Assembly: GCA_038380795.1 (NCBI GenBank) | Contig: CM076260.1 | Span: 7,952,033-8,016,032 of the forward strand | Length of the DNA: 64,000 nt | Direction: 5' to 3' | Source: Pyrocephalus nanus | Taxonomy: Eukaryota > Chordata > Aves > Passeriformes > Tyrannidae | Part shown: piece after piece, positions 13,410-26,075 of the stretch | Layout of the letters: each line of letters starts with the position of its first letter | How positions within the stretch are numbered: position 1 is the first letter of the stretch | Translations under genes and position numbers: made by a program | Notes under the pieces: generated by a model | What the model saw: only the letters and a program-made list of their open reading frames with translations | What the model was told of the DNA's origin: nothing | The model's database searches: none

Positions 13410-13911
13410 CTTTAGACTGGAGATAAATATTGCCAACTCCCAGATCAGCTCTCACTTCATCCCCTCCTTCCATAGCCATGAGCATCTGCAGCTCAGAAGA
13501 GCAGTAGGGATCAGTGTCTCCTGCCAGGCTGCCAGGGAGAGCCCAGCCAGCGTCACAGCCTCCTCCTTACACTACAAAGCCTAATTGTGACTTGTGCACT
13601 TTATATGGCTTTTGCCCCACCTTGCAAAATTTTAAACTCATCTGGAAGAAGGAACTCAAAAGGTGTTAAAGAGAGAAATAATTAATAAGGGTGGCAGCCT
13701 GATATATCCTCGTATATTACAGGCTCTTATCCCTTCGGAAAGTTGAGACTAAATTAATCACAGCTAAAATATTTTACAAGCTTGTACAAACTGAACAGGG
13801 ACCTTGACTGAACTACAGCATGTGGGGAAAAAGAAAAAAACAGAGGAATTGGAGAGAGAACTGTTAGAATAGGCATGAGTAGCCCTCAAAACAACCATGG
13901 AAAACCAAAAA

Positions 13912-14080
13912 TAGAATCATAGGATGGTTTGGGTTGGAAGGGACCTTAAAGACCATCTAGTTCCCAACCCCACTCCCATGAGCAGGAACCAGAACTTCCA
14001 CTAGACCAGGTTGTTTAGAGCCCCATCCAATCTGGCCTTGAAACATTCCCAGGGATGGGGCAGCCACAGCTCCTCTTCAG
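13912..14080 (-). mobile_element. CR1 LINE 3' end
   Basis: Reading left to right, the antisense CR1 tail appears as AGAATCATAGGATGGTTTGG, then GGAAGGGACCTTAAAGACCA, then an ACCAGGTTG...GCCCCATCCAATCTGGCCTTG block. The element therefore lies on the minus strand with its 3' end at about 13912. It is truncated at about 14080, and only the last 170 bp are present. Confidence 0.92.
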
Positions 14081-14310
14081 GAAACAGCCAGAGCAGTTGG
14101 ATAGGCACACGTGGGCATAGAGGGGAATCACAGAATCATCTTTACAATGAACAGTAAGAGAACAGTTGCAAACATTTTAACGTGAATTGTGAATGTTTTA
14201 TTTTACCAAGTTCATTGTAGCTGCTGACCAACCTTTCAGTGATAAAGTTCTGTTTAGCAAAACCCAATGTTTCTGATCTCTGAAGCTAAGCAAAACCTTT
14301 CACAAATTAT
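14081..14310. other. Spacer between two CR1 copies
   Basis: About 230 bp of AT-rich sequence with no CR1 similarity that I can see. It separates two same-strand insertions that each have their own 3' end. Confidence 0.6.
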
Positions 14311-14905
14311 TAGAATCATAGAATCAACTGGGTTGGAAAAGACATCCAAGATCATCAAGTCCAACCCTTGATCCAACACTGCCATGGTTACCAGACCATG
14401 GCACTAAGTGCCATATCCAGTCTCATCTTAAAAACCTCCAAGCATGGTGAATCCACCACCTACCTGGGCAGGCCATTCCAATGCCTGATTACTCTCTCTC
14501 TAAAAAATTTCTTCCTAATATCCAACCTAAACCTCCCCTGGCACAGCTTAAGCTCATGCCCTCTTGCCCTACTGCTGGTTGTCTGGGAGAAGAGACCAAC
14601 ACCCACCTCAGGTAATTGTAGAGAGTGATGAGGTCTCCCCTGAGCCTTCTCCAGGCTAAACAACCCCAGCTTCCCCAGCTTCCTCACAGGACTTGCGCTT
14701 GAGTCCCTTCACCAGCCTGGTTGCTCTTCTCAGGACCTGCTCCAGCACCTCAATATCCTTCCAGAACTGAGGGGCCCCAAACTGGACACAGCACTCCAGG
14801 TGTGGCCTCACCAGTGCTGAGTACAGGACAACAATCACTGCCCTGCTCCTGCTGGCCACACTGTTCCTGACACAGGATGCATCTCCCTGAAATTTCCCGG
14901 CTGTT
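14311..14905 (-). mobile_element. CR1 LINE, C-terminal ORF2 plus 3' tail
   Basis: About 590 bp of CR1 on the minus strand. The 3' end is at left (AGAATCATAGAATCAACTGG). Two overlapping minus-strand frames hold the end of ORF2: [15 protein letters not shown] within 14656-14859, and [11 protein letters not shown] followed by [13 protein letters not shown] within 14460-14687. In an intact element these lie in one frame, so a frameshift sits near 14660-14690. The 5' side degrades into a [14 protein letters not shown] remnant of the upstream ORF2 text and fades by about 14905. The copy is defective, lacks the endonuclease and most of the reverse transcriptase, and belongs to a different subfamily from the neighbour at 13912 as judged by its tail. 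Confidence 0.93.
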
Positions 14906-15551
14906 CAACATAAAAAGAAAACATCCCAGATGTGCAGGCATTGACTTGTTCTCCTGAGCAGAGATGTGGAGCAGCTCTGTCTGAGCAGAGATGAAAGCCC
15001 TATATCCTCTTCCAACAGCGAGACAATCTTGCCAGTAATGGATTAAAGTGGTTTAAGTAACTATACATTTAATAAGGTCAGAAGGGCAATGACACGGTTA
15101 CATTTTGATTGTTTTGAACTACAGATTGCTTTGCATTTTTGGTCCTGTTTTAAATACAGAAGTAGCACTTTTTGCCAGAGCTGACATGGTGTAAGGATAT
15201 AAGCAAAGCAAAGCACACAGGAAAAAGTACCATCTTTTGTTAGTCTTTAGACAGAGAATATAGGTGAGCTTTTAGACTTCAGGACCTGCAGACATGAGAT
15301 CTTCACAAAGCAAGGACCATTGCTCTTTAAATATGTCAACACAAATAGATATGTTTATATACACATATATATAAAAACTTCCTACCTTGATTTAAAATCC
15401 AAAATATTTTCTCAGTGCCGCCAGTAACAAATAAAGCTCAAAATCCTTTGGTTGGAGAAAGAAAACCACAGCTCAGAAAAGCAGACCATGGAAGATCTCA
15501 GCAGCAAAAGGTACCATTAGCTATTATCTACTGTGACTATGGAAAAATGCC

Positions 15552-15564
15552 TTTTTTTTTTTTT
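15552..15564. repeat. T13 homopolymer
   Basis: Thirteen consecutive T residues in an AT-rich context. Confidence 0.95.
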
Positions 15565-16287
15565 CAACACCTTCCCTCTCCTTGCCATTCTTTTCATCCA
15601 CCTTAAAAATGATTCTATGATTTAAGCAAATAGGGTCATTTGGGGGTTGTGTGCTCCTGGCTAAACCTCCCTGGCTGCTCCCCCAGGGAAAAAATAAAAA
15701 AAAAAAAATCAAGAAGCAAAAAAGACAAGTTTACAGTTTTCTAGTGTTCCCTTTCCTAATGCAAATTAAGAACAGTTCCTGTAAAGACTGTAAACACCCA
15801 CACAACTTTCCAGGTGGGGAAAAGAAAAAAAACCACACAGCAGCAAATCTAAAACAGTTATTTCTTTACCCTTTCTTTGCGAAGTGTCTGGATATAAAAT
15901 CTGTTGCTGCCTCATGGACAAACACGCAAAAAGCCTTTGGCAGAAGGGAAAGATGTTTCGGGGCACTGTGAGGATTTTATGGCTGCCTTAGCTTTCCTTG
16001 CACCCTGAACAGTCTGCATAACCTAATAGCATTAGCTTACTAACAGATATATTAATAGGTGTGGGGGAAGGGAAAGGAAGAGGGGAAAAAAGCCACTAAA
16101 ATGCATCCACCTACACATCTCACTACTAATCATAAGCTCAGGTAGAAAGCAAATTGCTTCTCCAGGACCAGAAGAAGAAGTAAAGAACAAAAAGAAAAAC
16201 TGAGGAGGAAAAAGCACCTATTTTTATCTTTCTCTGGAAATATATTAATCATTGTGTTTATCAATCCACGACAAGGAACGAGAAAGT

Positions 16288-16312
16288 AAAAAAAAAAAAA
16301 AAAAAAAAAAAA
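16288..16312. repeat. A25 homopolymer
   Basis: Twenty-five consecutive A residues, the longest A run in the window. No polyadenylation signal or retrocopy body is recognisable on its left side. Confidence 0.95.
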
Positions 16313-17059
16313 CAACTGAAGAACTGCCACAACATCTTACAGTTGGTAATTTCAGAGTGATAAATATAACACTGGCCTCAGACTGCTAGAAGGATTAGAT
16401 ATAGCTGTAAAACAAGTAGTGAAGGTAACAGTTGCTGTTGGGTCTGGTGTTAGGATTAGAAGGCACTGCTAATCACAAGAAATGTAAAAAGATTAAGAGG
16501 TGACGGTTGCCAGTAAGGTTTTAAAAGCATATAAATGCTGGAATTTATTTTGGGATTAAAATTCCTCAAGGAAGAAAAAATAAAGTAAAAAATAAAATTA
16601 AAAAAGGATAGATCACAAACAGCAGCCAGTTTCACCTACACTGTCCACAACCCATTCCCAAAGATAAGAAGAGTTAGGAAGTGTGGAAAAGTGAAAAATA
16701 TGCCATGGCTTACACCTAAGGTTTCTGGGAGAGCTTTAGTAAGGAAAAGCAAATATTTGTATTCTGGCACCTATAAATTAACCATGGCAATCTAAAACCT
16801 ATTTGGGTTAGATTTTGCTTACCAAATACCTGCCTGAACACAGTGAGTCACAACTTTGAGAGGCACTGTAACAGAAATGATGATGCCATCTTGTATCTGC
16901 ATCCTTGCAGCATGAAGAATAAAATACCTTGATCTCCTAGTTTGTTTCCAGATGGTTTAGATTCACCTCTACGACCTGTTTATGCTCTTAGTTATCAAGG
17001 ATAAGAAAGCTCCCCATATAAAATAATGTGGAGCATGCAAAAGAAACCTCCACAGGGGG

Positions 17060-17100
17060 AAAAAAAAAAAAAAAAAAGGGGAGAGGAAAAAAAAAAAAAA
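17060..17100. repeat. Homopurine stretch with two A runs
   Basis: A18, then GGGGAGAGG, then A14, preceded by a G-run at 17055-17059. The whole 17055-17100 block is pure purine on the plus strand. Confidence 0.95.
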
Positions 17101-19613
17101 TCAGCTTACAAAGACCTCAAAATAAACACTATCTTTTAAAAACCAAATTTTAATTTGGGATGAACAATTTTACTAAGAAGGCATTTCAACCACAGCATCA
17201 TGGTCAGGTCGCCCAGATCCCTCGTGACAAAGTGCTTTCCATCAGCATCAACTGCAAAGTTGATTGCTGTCACCTTGGGTCAACACCAGCCCAAACCAGT
17301 CCGCAGTACAACATCCTGAGGAGAACACAGATCTCTGCAAAGCCCACCAGTTGCCCCACAGGCCTGACGGGACAGTCAAAAGTTGGTTAATAGTCAGGCC
17401 ACTTAAAACTTCTCTCTCTCCCACTGTGTCCCAAATGTATCCAATGATTTAGAGTAAAAATCAACTGCCACTAGGTGATTTCATGAGCACTGGCTCTGCT
17501 TGGCTGCATTTCCTCCTGGGCATCCAAGAAGCTAATTCAGACCAACCTCTCTTCACTCATTAATTTACCTTCTGTAAATCTGGACCTTGCTACTCCAGAG
17601 GTTGGGTAGTGGTGTGGAAAAAGACCACTTCATCATTTTCCACACACCTTTTACTCTAGTGTTCCTGGTGCATCTGTCTGGTTTTTTAGACTGTAAGACT
17701 GCTTTTCCCTTCTGTTCGCCCAAACTGAACATTTATTCCCAGATGCCTGTAGCAGAAGCAGAAATAACCATCTTCCAAGAGTTATAAAACAGCTGTATTA
17801 AATAATAGAGGTGAAAGCACTGTGTATGATTTCTGCAGAAGTCTTTTCAGTAGAACAGATAAATTTATTCACTGCATTATGGAACAGTTTGAGAAAACAA
17901 GATCATACAATGTACACTGCCTCTATTTAAATTGTTTCATTTCTATTCATGAGAGCTCTGATTAGATACACTGAAAATATCATCAGCAAGAAATAAATAA
18001 TTCTGCCAAATTAATAGTTGTTGATTTCTTTTACCTGAAAACGTAAGTAGCATCTCATTCACACTAGACAAAACTGCTATAATTTGGATATATCAATCTT
18101 GTTGGTTCAAGTCTACACAGCACACTGAGACAGGTGTGCATCTACATTTTCTTAATATCAAACACCTTCTATAAAATTGAAAGTTCTTTCATGAGCTGAG
18201 ATGGGCTAGTATATGCTTTGCCTGGAGAGGCTTAGTAGACAACTAGGTTCTTTTTCCTCTGTAGCTGTTTTCCCCAAAGAGTGGGTTGAGAGAAATAAAT
18301 TGCTTTAAATGCAGAACATTTTTTAGAAATGGTATTTTAGGGAATACAGGTAAATTTTCTGTATTGCACAGAATTAATTCAAGCTCAGCAAATGCTCTTT
18401 AATTAGAAACACCTTTAGAGAGGAGGCAGCCAGAAATAACCATCAGTAGCAGCTTTACATGATGGCAGCTACTAACCAACCCCAAACCAGGGGCCCTCCA
18501 GTACCTCCCTCCCTGTAAAGTATTTTGAAGAGAAGTGAGGGTAGGGGTGCATTTGTGCAAATGGAACAGAAGGTATTATTTAGCAGAGAGATCTGACTAA
18601 TATTTTCTTTGCAAAAAAACCAGACTGGAAACATAGAGTTAATATATGAGTTTAGACATCACAGAATGATGAATTCAGAATGTCTGCTCAGCTTATGAAC
18701 AACTGAGAAAAACCCCTGTATATTTTGAAAAATTCATCCAAGAGTCGACAATGAATTCTTCTTCTAAAAATCAAATATAATTGCTGTAACATTTTAAAAA
18801 AAATCTAAATGCATGGCTGAGTACTTTAAGAGCAGCCTGTTTGCACAGCAGCCAAGTGATACACCTCTGAGAGCTACTGTTAGCTACTGCAGGGAAGATA
18901 AATCAAGAAAATGCTGAGTTGAGGTGCAATTTGACAGTTATTAGCAGAACAGGAGTAATTTGATGAAGGAAAAAAATCCAACAAAATCTCAGTTCACAGC
19001 AAAAGATTTTGGAAGCCTATTTGCACATAAATTGGAAAAAATAATTCTTGCATTAGAAACTGATGAAGATGAAACAATATACCCTAAATCCTAACATATT
19101 TGAAATTATTTTCTTTGATTCAAAGCTGATAATCCTGTAACAGGCAGTAACTAAACAAGGGCTTTACCAGACTTGCTCTGCATGTTGAAGAGACTGCACA
19201 GCCTGATCCTGATCTGGGGCCATTCAACTATCGGAATAACCGGATTTACTGCTATTTGCACCTTTGTTTTTGCCATTTGAAAGCATCCACAGTGCGCAGA
19301 ACACCGGGCTGTGTTTTAAGCATTAGCGGCATAAATATCCCCTCGTGTACTGTATACTTCACCACTTCTGGCTTCCCGTAAATCAAGCATACAACCAATC
19401 ATCTTTTTTATGTTGGACGCTAATGGCAACTCTATTATTCAAATTCAGGCTCCGCAGAGTCGCCTCTCGCAGGGATGTAAACCAGCTCAGGAACAGTCTT
19501 ATGACTGAGCAAGGGAAGATTCAAATCTGGCCATGATTTTCCCACTACAACCTCACCACCTCTTTTCAATTTTTCTGCATTTTTCAATTTATCTCTTCTG
19601 TGCAAGAGGCTTT

Positions 19614-19630
19614 AAAAAAAAAAAAAAAAA
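19614..19630. repeat. A17 homopolymer with CAAAA-type tail
   Basis: Seventeen A residues followed by an A-rich imperfect repeat (CAAAACGAAACAAAAAAC). It looks like a decayed simple repeat. Confidence 0.9.
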
Positions 19631-22600
19631 CAAAACGAAACAAAAAACACTCCTATAAGCAGGAAAATAAATTAGAAAGTCTTTTCTGCTCTTCAAGGAC
19701 CATCTCTTTGTGTCCCCATAAACGTTCAGCGTAAATGTTTTTGCTCACATACTCGTAAGCAGAGAAGCTGTTCTTTACTGCATTACAATTAGACACATAG
19801 ATTAAGTGATATTTTTCGTGTCATTATATCAAACTCTTCTACAAACATACAAAGGGATTTTACAGACTGTTGTCTGTTGTACTTACCACTGAATTCTCAC
19901 ACTCAGCACAAGACGCAGTAAAAGGGAACAACACCTTCCCTGTGTTTACTGTGCCCACCAAGAATCATTAAAAAAACAAATAAAATAACTTAGCCATAAT
20001 TTCAGCAGCACAAACTATTTTCCCATGGGGTTTCTCTTTTTCTTCTCCCCTTCCCCTCATCTTTCAGTTCATGAAGACAGAGAACATGAAAACTAAATGG
20101 ATTTATGTGTAAATAATTCATGTTTTCAGGCACATCAAACTAATACCTAAGTTCATCCAAGGAGCTGGCCAGATCTAGCTGATTCCAGCGGTATTTTAAA
20201 CAGCATTCTGGAGAGTTAGTCACAAAAGGTTGCGAGGAAATGCTGAACAGCTGTGTTGCAAGTTGTTTTGAAACAGCACGTGTTGAAACTCTACCTATCC
20301 TTACTGAACACAGCTGACAGGGAGACATTACCAGCTGTCCTGAACTGCCACTGAATTTTGGAGACTCATACTCGCACAAGAGATGCTTTGTGAGCGGGGT
20401 GAGCTCTGGCACATCTTGGGAAGATGAAGAGAATTACAAAGGCTGAGCATCGTTTTCCTGCCAAGTGGTAGGAAAACATGTGGCAACATAAAGCATCTTC
20501 TGGAGCACAAGTCCCACAGGGCAGACATCCACACAAGCTGAGCTGAACCTACGAGCCAAGTTGCCTTAAACCAACGTCCCATGGGGATTGGGAAGCGAAG
20601 GGATGGCAGTAACTCTGCTCCTCTTTAAGCCATGATGGAAAATAGAGACTATTTTGTGTATTTTTAAGCATCCTAAGAACAAACATTGGATTTACTCTTA
20701 CAGGAAGTCTAACAATTAACCTTTACTACACTTGCACTTCCAGTCCTTCTTTCTTGTGCTAAATAAACGATACCAAACTTAGTCAGCTAAAGAGGATGAA
20801 AAGAAAATCTGGGGACTTGCATTGTGTTTTGTTTTTTACTCTTTTAAAAGCCAGAATCTAAACCTTTCCACTCTTCTTGCTTTAATAATACAAGTGGTCT
20901 CTCTCCTGCACGTGGCTATCAACATGTCAGGAGTCTGCAAAATGGGACCAGAGAAATAGGTCTTTCACACAACTGAGGTCTGTTCCTCTGATTTACAATA
21001 ACTGCTCATTGTACAAACTGAATTAGAAAAAGCAGCAAAGAAATACAATCAAATTTCAGGATATAACAACCATTTTAGTAAGAGTGCTTTGCCTGCATAG
21101 GAAATGGTTGCTTAAAGTGAAGAAATCATTTTGCCTTGTGGTAACCTTGAGCAGGTTAGTAACCCACTACTGTACCAGAGATTAATTTCTGCAGTCAGGT
21201 TTGTATCTTCAAATTCACTGAAGTGGAGATTTATTGCAACAAAAACAGAGAAAACCACTGGAGGGATATGTTGGAAGTGGAGCAGGACAAAAAGAAAACA
21301 AACACAGAAAATACAATATTCTTGGATTTGCAGTGCAGCCCTCACTGATTTATTCCAAAAGGGTTTGTGTTTTCGGTCTAAATTAAAATGGCTCATACTC
21401 ATAACCTAAATCACATAGAGATAAGATTTGGTGAAGAGTTAAGTTTTGCAGAATGTGTTTTGGATGAGTTTAATTAGAAATACCTCAAAATACCTTTAAG
21501 AATTATGAGCTTAATGGCTTGCTTACGCTTGAGGGGAAATTTTGAGCCCTTAGAGCAGAAAGCAACCTCACTGCAAGCAGGACTTCAATGGCTCTGAGGT
21601 ACTGTCTATGCAGTGGAAACCTTCTTTAAATCAAACATGTTTAAAAGTGTCCTTGTTCTAAAGTTGCCTCTACTGGGCATCCCATCACAAATTTAGCCGT
21701 CATGCTTTGCAGAGCAATAATTCTCACAGACCCACGTAAGATATCTGTGAGCGATACTGACACTTTCACCTGCCTAATCTTCCCACGTTACATGGAAGAA
21801 ATGAAGCACCTCGTAGTCCTTGTATGGGGAAGCCATATAGTGGGCAACATTTTCTGTCTTTAGTTATGTAAAAACATAGGTGTGATGGTGTAAAAACAGG
21901 TGTGATGAGAAAACCTGCATTAATTGATTCTGACAAAGAACCACCACAAAGCAGTCCATCATTATAATGAAATAGGCAGTAATGCCTATCGAATTATAGT
22001 TCTGACCTTTGGTGATGTGGAAAACAGTATTTATTTCCTTCCTTCAAAAAGCAAAAAAACTTGCTGCGATCTCTTGCTTGAAAGTTCAAAATTGAAATTG
22101 TTCTCCCTCTAGCCCAGCTGACAGCATTACTTGTGGAGAAGCTCGCTTCCAGAGGAAGTGGAATGTAAAAACAAAGTTGCTGTGACCTTAACAGTAATCC
22201 TGTTTGCATATTACAATACATTTTTCTACTATAACAAGGCAAAGTCCCTTGTGTTCCGGTCAGAAAAAGTCATCTTCCAGTAAAAGCATACTGTGATCAA
22301 TAACATTTTCTTAATATATTATATTATCTCTCACTGAAACACTTTTTCACTTGGCATTTCAGGCTGCCGACTAGGGGAAATTCATGACAAAACTAAGATA
22401 GTAAATGAGATACTGCAAATTAATTCCATCCAAGAGCAATCTTTTCGTTCGTGAACAATTTGACAAGCCCATGCTGTATGACTTCAGCAGAAGCTTTCTC
22501 AGCTTCAAATATACATGAAACAGAAGAATCTGCTCCACTACCATACCCATTTCACTTTAGCCTGCATAATTTTGTGTTGAAGTACATTATATTTTCAACA

Positions 22601-23154
22601 ACCAGCTCTGAGACCAGAATTGGTGGGGCACACTTTAAACATTAGAAAATAGACTGAGAAGTCTGTCATATCAATTGTGAAATCCTGCTTTCAAGTTACA
22701 GCCCAGAGCATGGCAGAGCGCAGGTATTCTGTGCTTCTGAGGGGGTTTTGCCACCAACTCAACTGCAACGTGATGCTGACAAGGCCCAAGTGATGAAAAC
22801 AACCGCCGAAGGATCTCAATTTGGTACCGGCAAAGTTCAAAGAGAGCTTTGTCACAATGGGCATTACAGTGAAGTACTTCTCTATCCACGTGTCTGAGCT
22901 CACTTTTGCTATGATGAACAGTAAGTAGTTTTATTCCCCCCTTGGAGTTCATGTCCTTCTGCAGGCTGAGAGGGTGACCCGATGGCACACAGCCAGGAGC
23001 AGAGTCCACGCCTTCCGTGTGAGAGCCCACCATCATTTTAGTAACAGCAGTTCCAGATTTACTGAGAGCAACTGGTCTTCTGCACAGTCCAGAAAGGCAT
23101 GATCCTGCAAAAAGCCTTGGGTGCATGCAGGATATTGTCAGTAGGATTACTTAC

Positions 23155-23193
23155 ATGCACCTGATCTCGGCACGATTAGGTGAGGAATCACTG
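23155..23193 (-). CDS. Candidate 36-39-nt coding exon with NAGNAG acceptor (speculative)
   Basis: On the minus strand the segment follows ATTAATACAGCAG and ends at CAT|GTAAGTAATC, a good donor. The acceptor is a CAGCAG tandem, so the exon could start at 23193 or 23190, a one-codon difference. In the phase that fits the 26.8 kb microexon it reads SDSSPNRAEIRC, enters after two leftover bases and leaves two. The pyrimidine tract is poor, which is the main argument against it. No domain is recognised. Confidence 0.22.
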
Positions 23194-24934
23194 CTGTATT
23201 AATATTTCAGCACCAGGATTAAGGGGCAGGCAGCTGTTGAATATTCATGCTATAGCAATGCTCTCTGTATGAATTCTCTAGCAGGAACATGTAAAGGCTT
23301 CACCATTACCCCAAAGAGTTTACCATCCAAAACCCCAATTAAAGAGATACTTTAGTATGTACCCTGTTTTAAGCTCACAGGGCAGGCTCACTGACTAATT
23401 GTATTCTTACAGTGAAGGCTGTGCTCAATTTTTTTACTATATCAAGACTCATGTTGAAAACAACATAAAAGGAGCGGGAGAAAATAGATGAAAATTTAAT
23501 TTACATCTGCAAATCCCAAAACCTCATGAGATCAGAAACATGTAAAGGGCCAAACAACTCATCTACCCAAGAAGTCATTCATAAAAGATAAACATCCTTT
23601 TTAAATGTGGAGGAAGTTCATGCAGGGAAGATGCACAGTACTCAACTATGAAATAAATCCAAAAAGCATCAGATACATTTGTGAGAAAGAGGAGGCAAAA
23701 ATAAAATTGGTCCCACTGATAAGCAGGAGCACAGATGACATTATAAGCAAACAGGATGGGAAGGACAAAAGGACAAAATAATCAAGCATTTGAAGGACAG
23801 GACAAAGTTTGCAGGGGTTCCTGGTTGTGGATTTTTTTTTTTAAACAAAATAAATTAGGCAGCAAATCTTCATGTAAATGAGCACTTATAAAACAGCCTT
23901 TCTAGGTGAATCATTTCTTTTACGATTAATAAAATCTGCAATCTGAGTAACAACGTTCTGATGACTTTTTGCCATTTGCAATTATCGCTCATCCCAGAAC
24001 CAAAAAACTCATTATTATTGAAGCTGACAAAAAGAATACTTAACTACTTCTATGAAAGGACTTAATTTTTAAAAGAATCTCAAATTTCTAAGCTTTGTTT
24101 CTACTTCGAAATCTTGAATGTGAAAAATGAGGCCATCCTAGCAACCCTTGTGCATGTCACCTTCGATTTTCAACAAGTAATTTGGATAAAAGCATCTAAT
24201 TTGTACAGTAACACAACGCATTACAGAATAACACTTTGATTTAAAAGCAGCCTACAAAGACTGTGGAGTTAACATAAATCCCGTGCACCTACGAACATAT
24301 AGTTTATACCATAAAAATACATATTTTAACCTTTGTTATAGCAGTTTTCTCCCAAGTAACTAAAAGCATTTGACAGTTACTGTAGGACTCATAGCACTCT
24401 TGTGAATAAAAGTATATAATCTCTATTTTAATGGCATGGAAGCTGAGGCACAACTATTACTATGACAGCTGTGGTAGAGATAGAAACAGGAACCATACCT
24501 CGTTCCAAACTCAGCAACTCAATTCAGGTCTATTTGACATGTATTATCTATAGGCAGAAAGGAACACAGGTATTTTTGTTTTGGCACCTACAGAGATATT
24601 AGTGTGAGTGTTGTCTGTGCCTCACTCTGTCCCTGCTCCCTGATGTAACAGCACAGTAAAATCAGAGCCCTGCCTAAGAAAAACCCAAAACCCCAACCAA
24701 GGTGCTATTAAATGGACCCAAACATAAAAAATACTGCCTGATGCAAAAGTGCCTGGCAAACACTGATCTTTATAAACACAGATCTCCAGTATGATTCAGC
24801 ATGGTTAAAGGTCTGGAGTAGATGGTAAGCCAGAATCCTCCTGGGGCATGCAGTAAGAGGAGCAGCAGGTACAAGACATATCAAGGGAAAACGTGTAAGA
24901 TTTAAGGAAGAAAAATTCAGAGTGTGTGCTTAAC

Positions 24935-25080
24935 TAGCAGAAGGCTCTCTGGGGAGGCTGCAGAGCCCTCAACCTCGGGGGTACTAAAGGACTTGCTTGA
25001 ACAGGGACACAGCCCTGAACAACCTGCCCTGCCTCTGCAGCTGGCCCGTGCAGATGACCCCTCTAAGGTCTTTGCCAAAG
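24935..25080 (+). mobile_element. Probable diverged CR1 3' region
   Basis: The order of blocks (GGGGGTACTAAAGGACTTGC, CCTGAACAACCTGCCCTGC, GCAGATGACCCCTCTAAGGT) follows the CR1 3' region on the plus strand (ggagatactcaa, gcaacctgctctag, agatgacctctgaggt types). The similarity is low and the terminal repeats are not visible, so this is a probable assignment only. Confidence 0.5.
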
Positions 25081-25989
25081 TGAATTGTTCTTTGAATATC
25101 GTACCAAAGACAAGTGAGGTGCTACTTGGTTTCCCTGCTGCATCCCAAAACTTATCACAAATTCACACAGGAATTGTGACCTTGATTTTTGTGACTAACT
25201 TTTCCTACTTCATTCATCCTGCTCCTTTCTCCTGAAAGGGGTGAAACAAAACAAATCCGAATCTTGGCTTTCACCTATGTGAAAACTACAAAAAATGAAA
25301 AGCAAAATGCAATCACTCTGTTCAAGTTCCTAAACACCCATGGTCATGTGAGGTCTCGCTTTGAGTTTACACACCTTCCTGGCCCTCTCTCCTCATAAGA
25401 AATACTCCAAAAACCAATCAGTCTGCTGTGCAGGGAGACCCACGGTTATTAAAATAACTTCATCACCGAAACAGCTCTCAACTTCCTCATTTCAAATTCC
25501 TCCCCACCACCCGCACTTTCATAAGAGGTGCTGCATATGGTGAAAACTAATTCAGTCTGAACCAGAAAAAACTAGGGTTAAGTACCTCTTCAGCTGGAAT
25601 ACAAAAATTGCAACCACACGTGATAGTCAGGATATACAGGGCTACAGTCAACATGCAGAAATACTTTTTATATCCTTCAGAAAAACCAAGTTAGTTAAAA
25701 GGCCTTTTAAGGGGAACAGCTGAGCTAGGAATATCCAAAAATGGGTAAGACAGACAAGTGTGTAACTCCTACATGCAGCACATTCCCAGAAGGAGACAAA
25801 ATCCATCCGGGAACTCAAGTCCCTTTCAAACAACTTCTCACACATAACAGAAGCCTTCAGGAGGAAGACTGGCCAAAACTGGCTTCTCATTTCCATATGA
25901 CTATTTTTTTAATTCTTTTGTTATAACTGGATCACAGTAACCATGGCAGAAACATCCAGAGGCATACCACAGCCTACCAGAACCACAGC
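25081..25989. other. Unique sequence, nothing recognised
   Basis: No exon, repeat or regulatory element could be supported. Confidence 0.5.
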
Positions 25990-26075
25990 ATCACAGAATG
26001 TGCTGAGCTGGAAGGGACTTAAAAGAATCATCAAGTCCAACTCTTAGCCCTGCACAGGACAATCCCCAAGAGTCA
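25990..26075 (-). mobile_element. CR1 LINE 3' end
   Basis: The antisense tail begins TCACAGAATGTGCTGAGCTG and continues with ATCATCAAGTCCAACTC and GCCCTGCACAGGACA. This matches the CR1 subfamily whose 3' end reads AGAGTTGGACTTGATGAT on its own strand. Only about 85 bp remain. Confidence 0.85.

Larger units (their letters stand above)
7420..13911. other. Unique noncoding DNA with a few exon-like or conserved-looking patches
   Basis: Mostly AT-rich unique sequence. Points of interest are a GC-richer, CpG-containing patch at 8174-8420, a patch at 10200-10330 holding GCGATCGC, an exon-like segment at 11026-11072 and a 198-codon open frame at 12813-13409. No transposon was recognised. Confidence 0.55.
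14906..24934. other. Unique noncoding DNA with long A/T runs
   Basis: About 10 kb with no transposon I can name. It holds T13 (15552-15564), A25 (16288-16312), a paired A-run (17060-17100), A17 (19614-19630), a two-copy repeat of about 20 bp at 21865-21910 built on GTAAAAAC and AGGTGTGATG, a conserved-looking patch at 19195-19520, and exon-like segments at 23155-23193 and (rejected) 19887-19948. A 151-codon minus-strand frame at 22671-23126 has no recognisable domain. Confidence 0.55.

Noticed and set aside
14368..14628. 86-codon plus-strand open frame
   Set aside because: Antisense to CR1; the minus strand carries the real ORF2 C-terminal text.
15651..16330. Several 60-106-codon frames on both strands
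   Set aside because: They are translations of A/T homopolymer-rich DNA (poly-Lys or poly-Phe) and carry no information.
19887..19948. 62-nt exon-like segment on the minus strand with a GTG|GTAAGTAC donor
   Set aside because: Its only fully open frame (NTGKVLFPFTASCAECENSV) has an entry phase that does not fit the neighbouring candidates, and the acceptor lies 17 nt past its pyrimidine tract.
22671..23126. 151-codon minus-strand open frame
   Set aside because: No recognisable domain and a few frames of this length are expected by chance in six-frame reading. Kept only as a note in the region entry.
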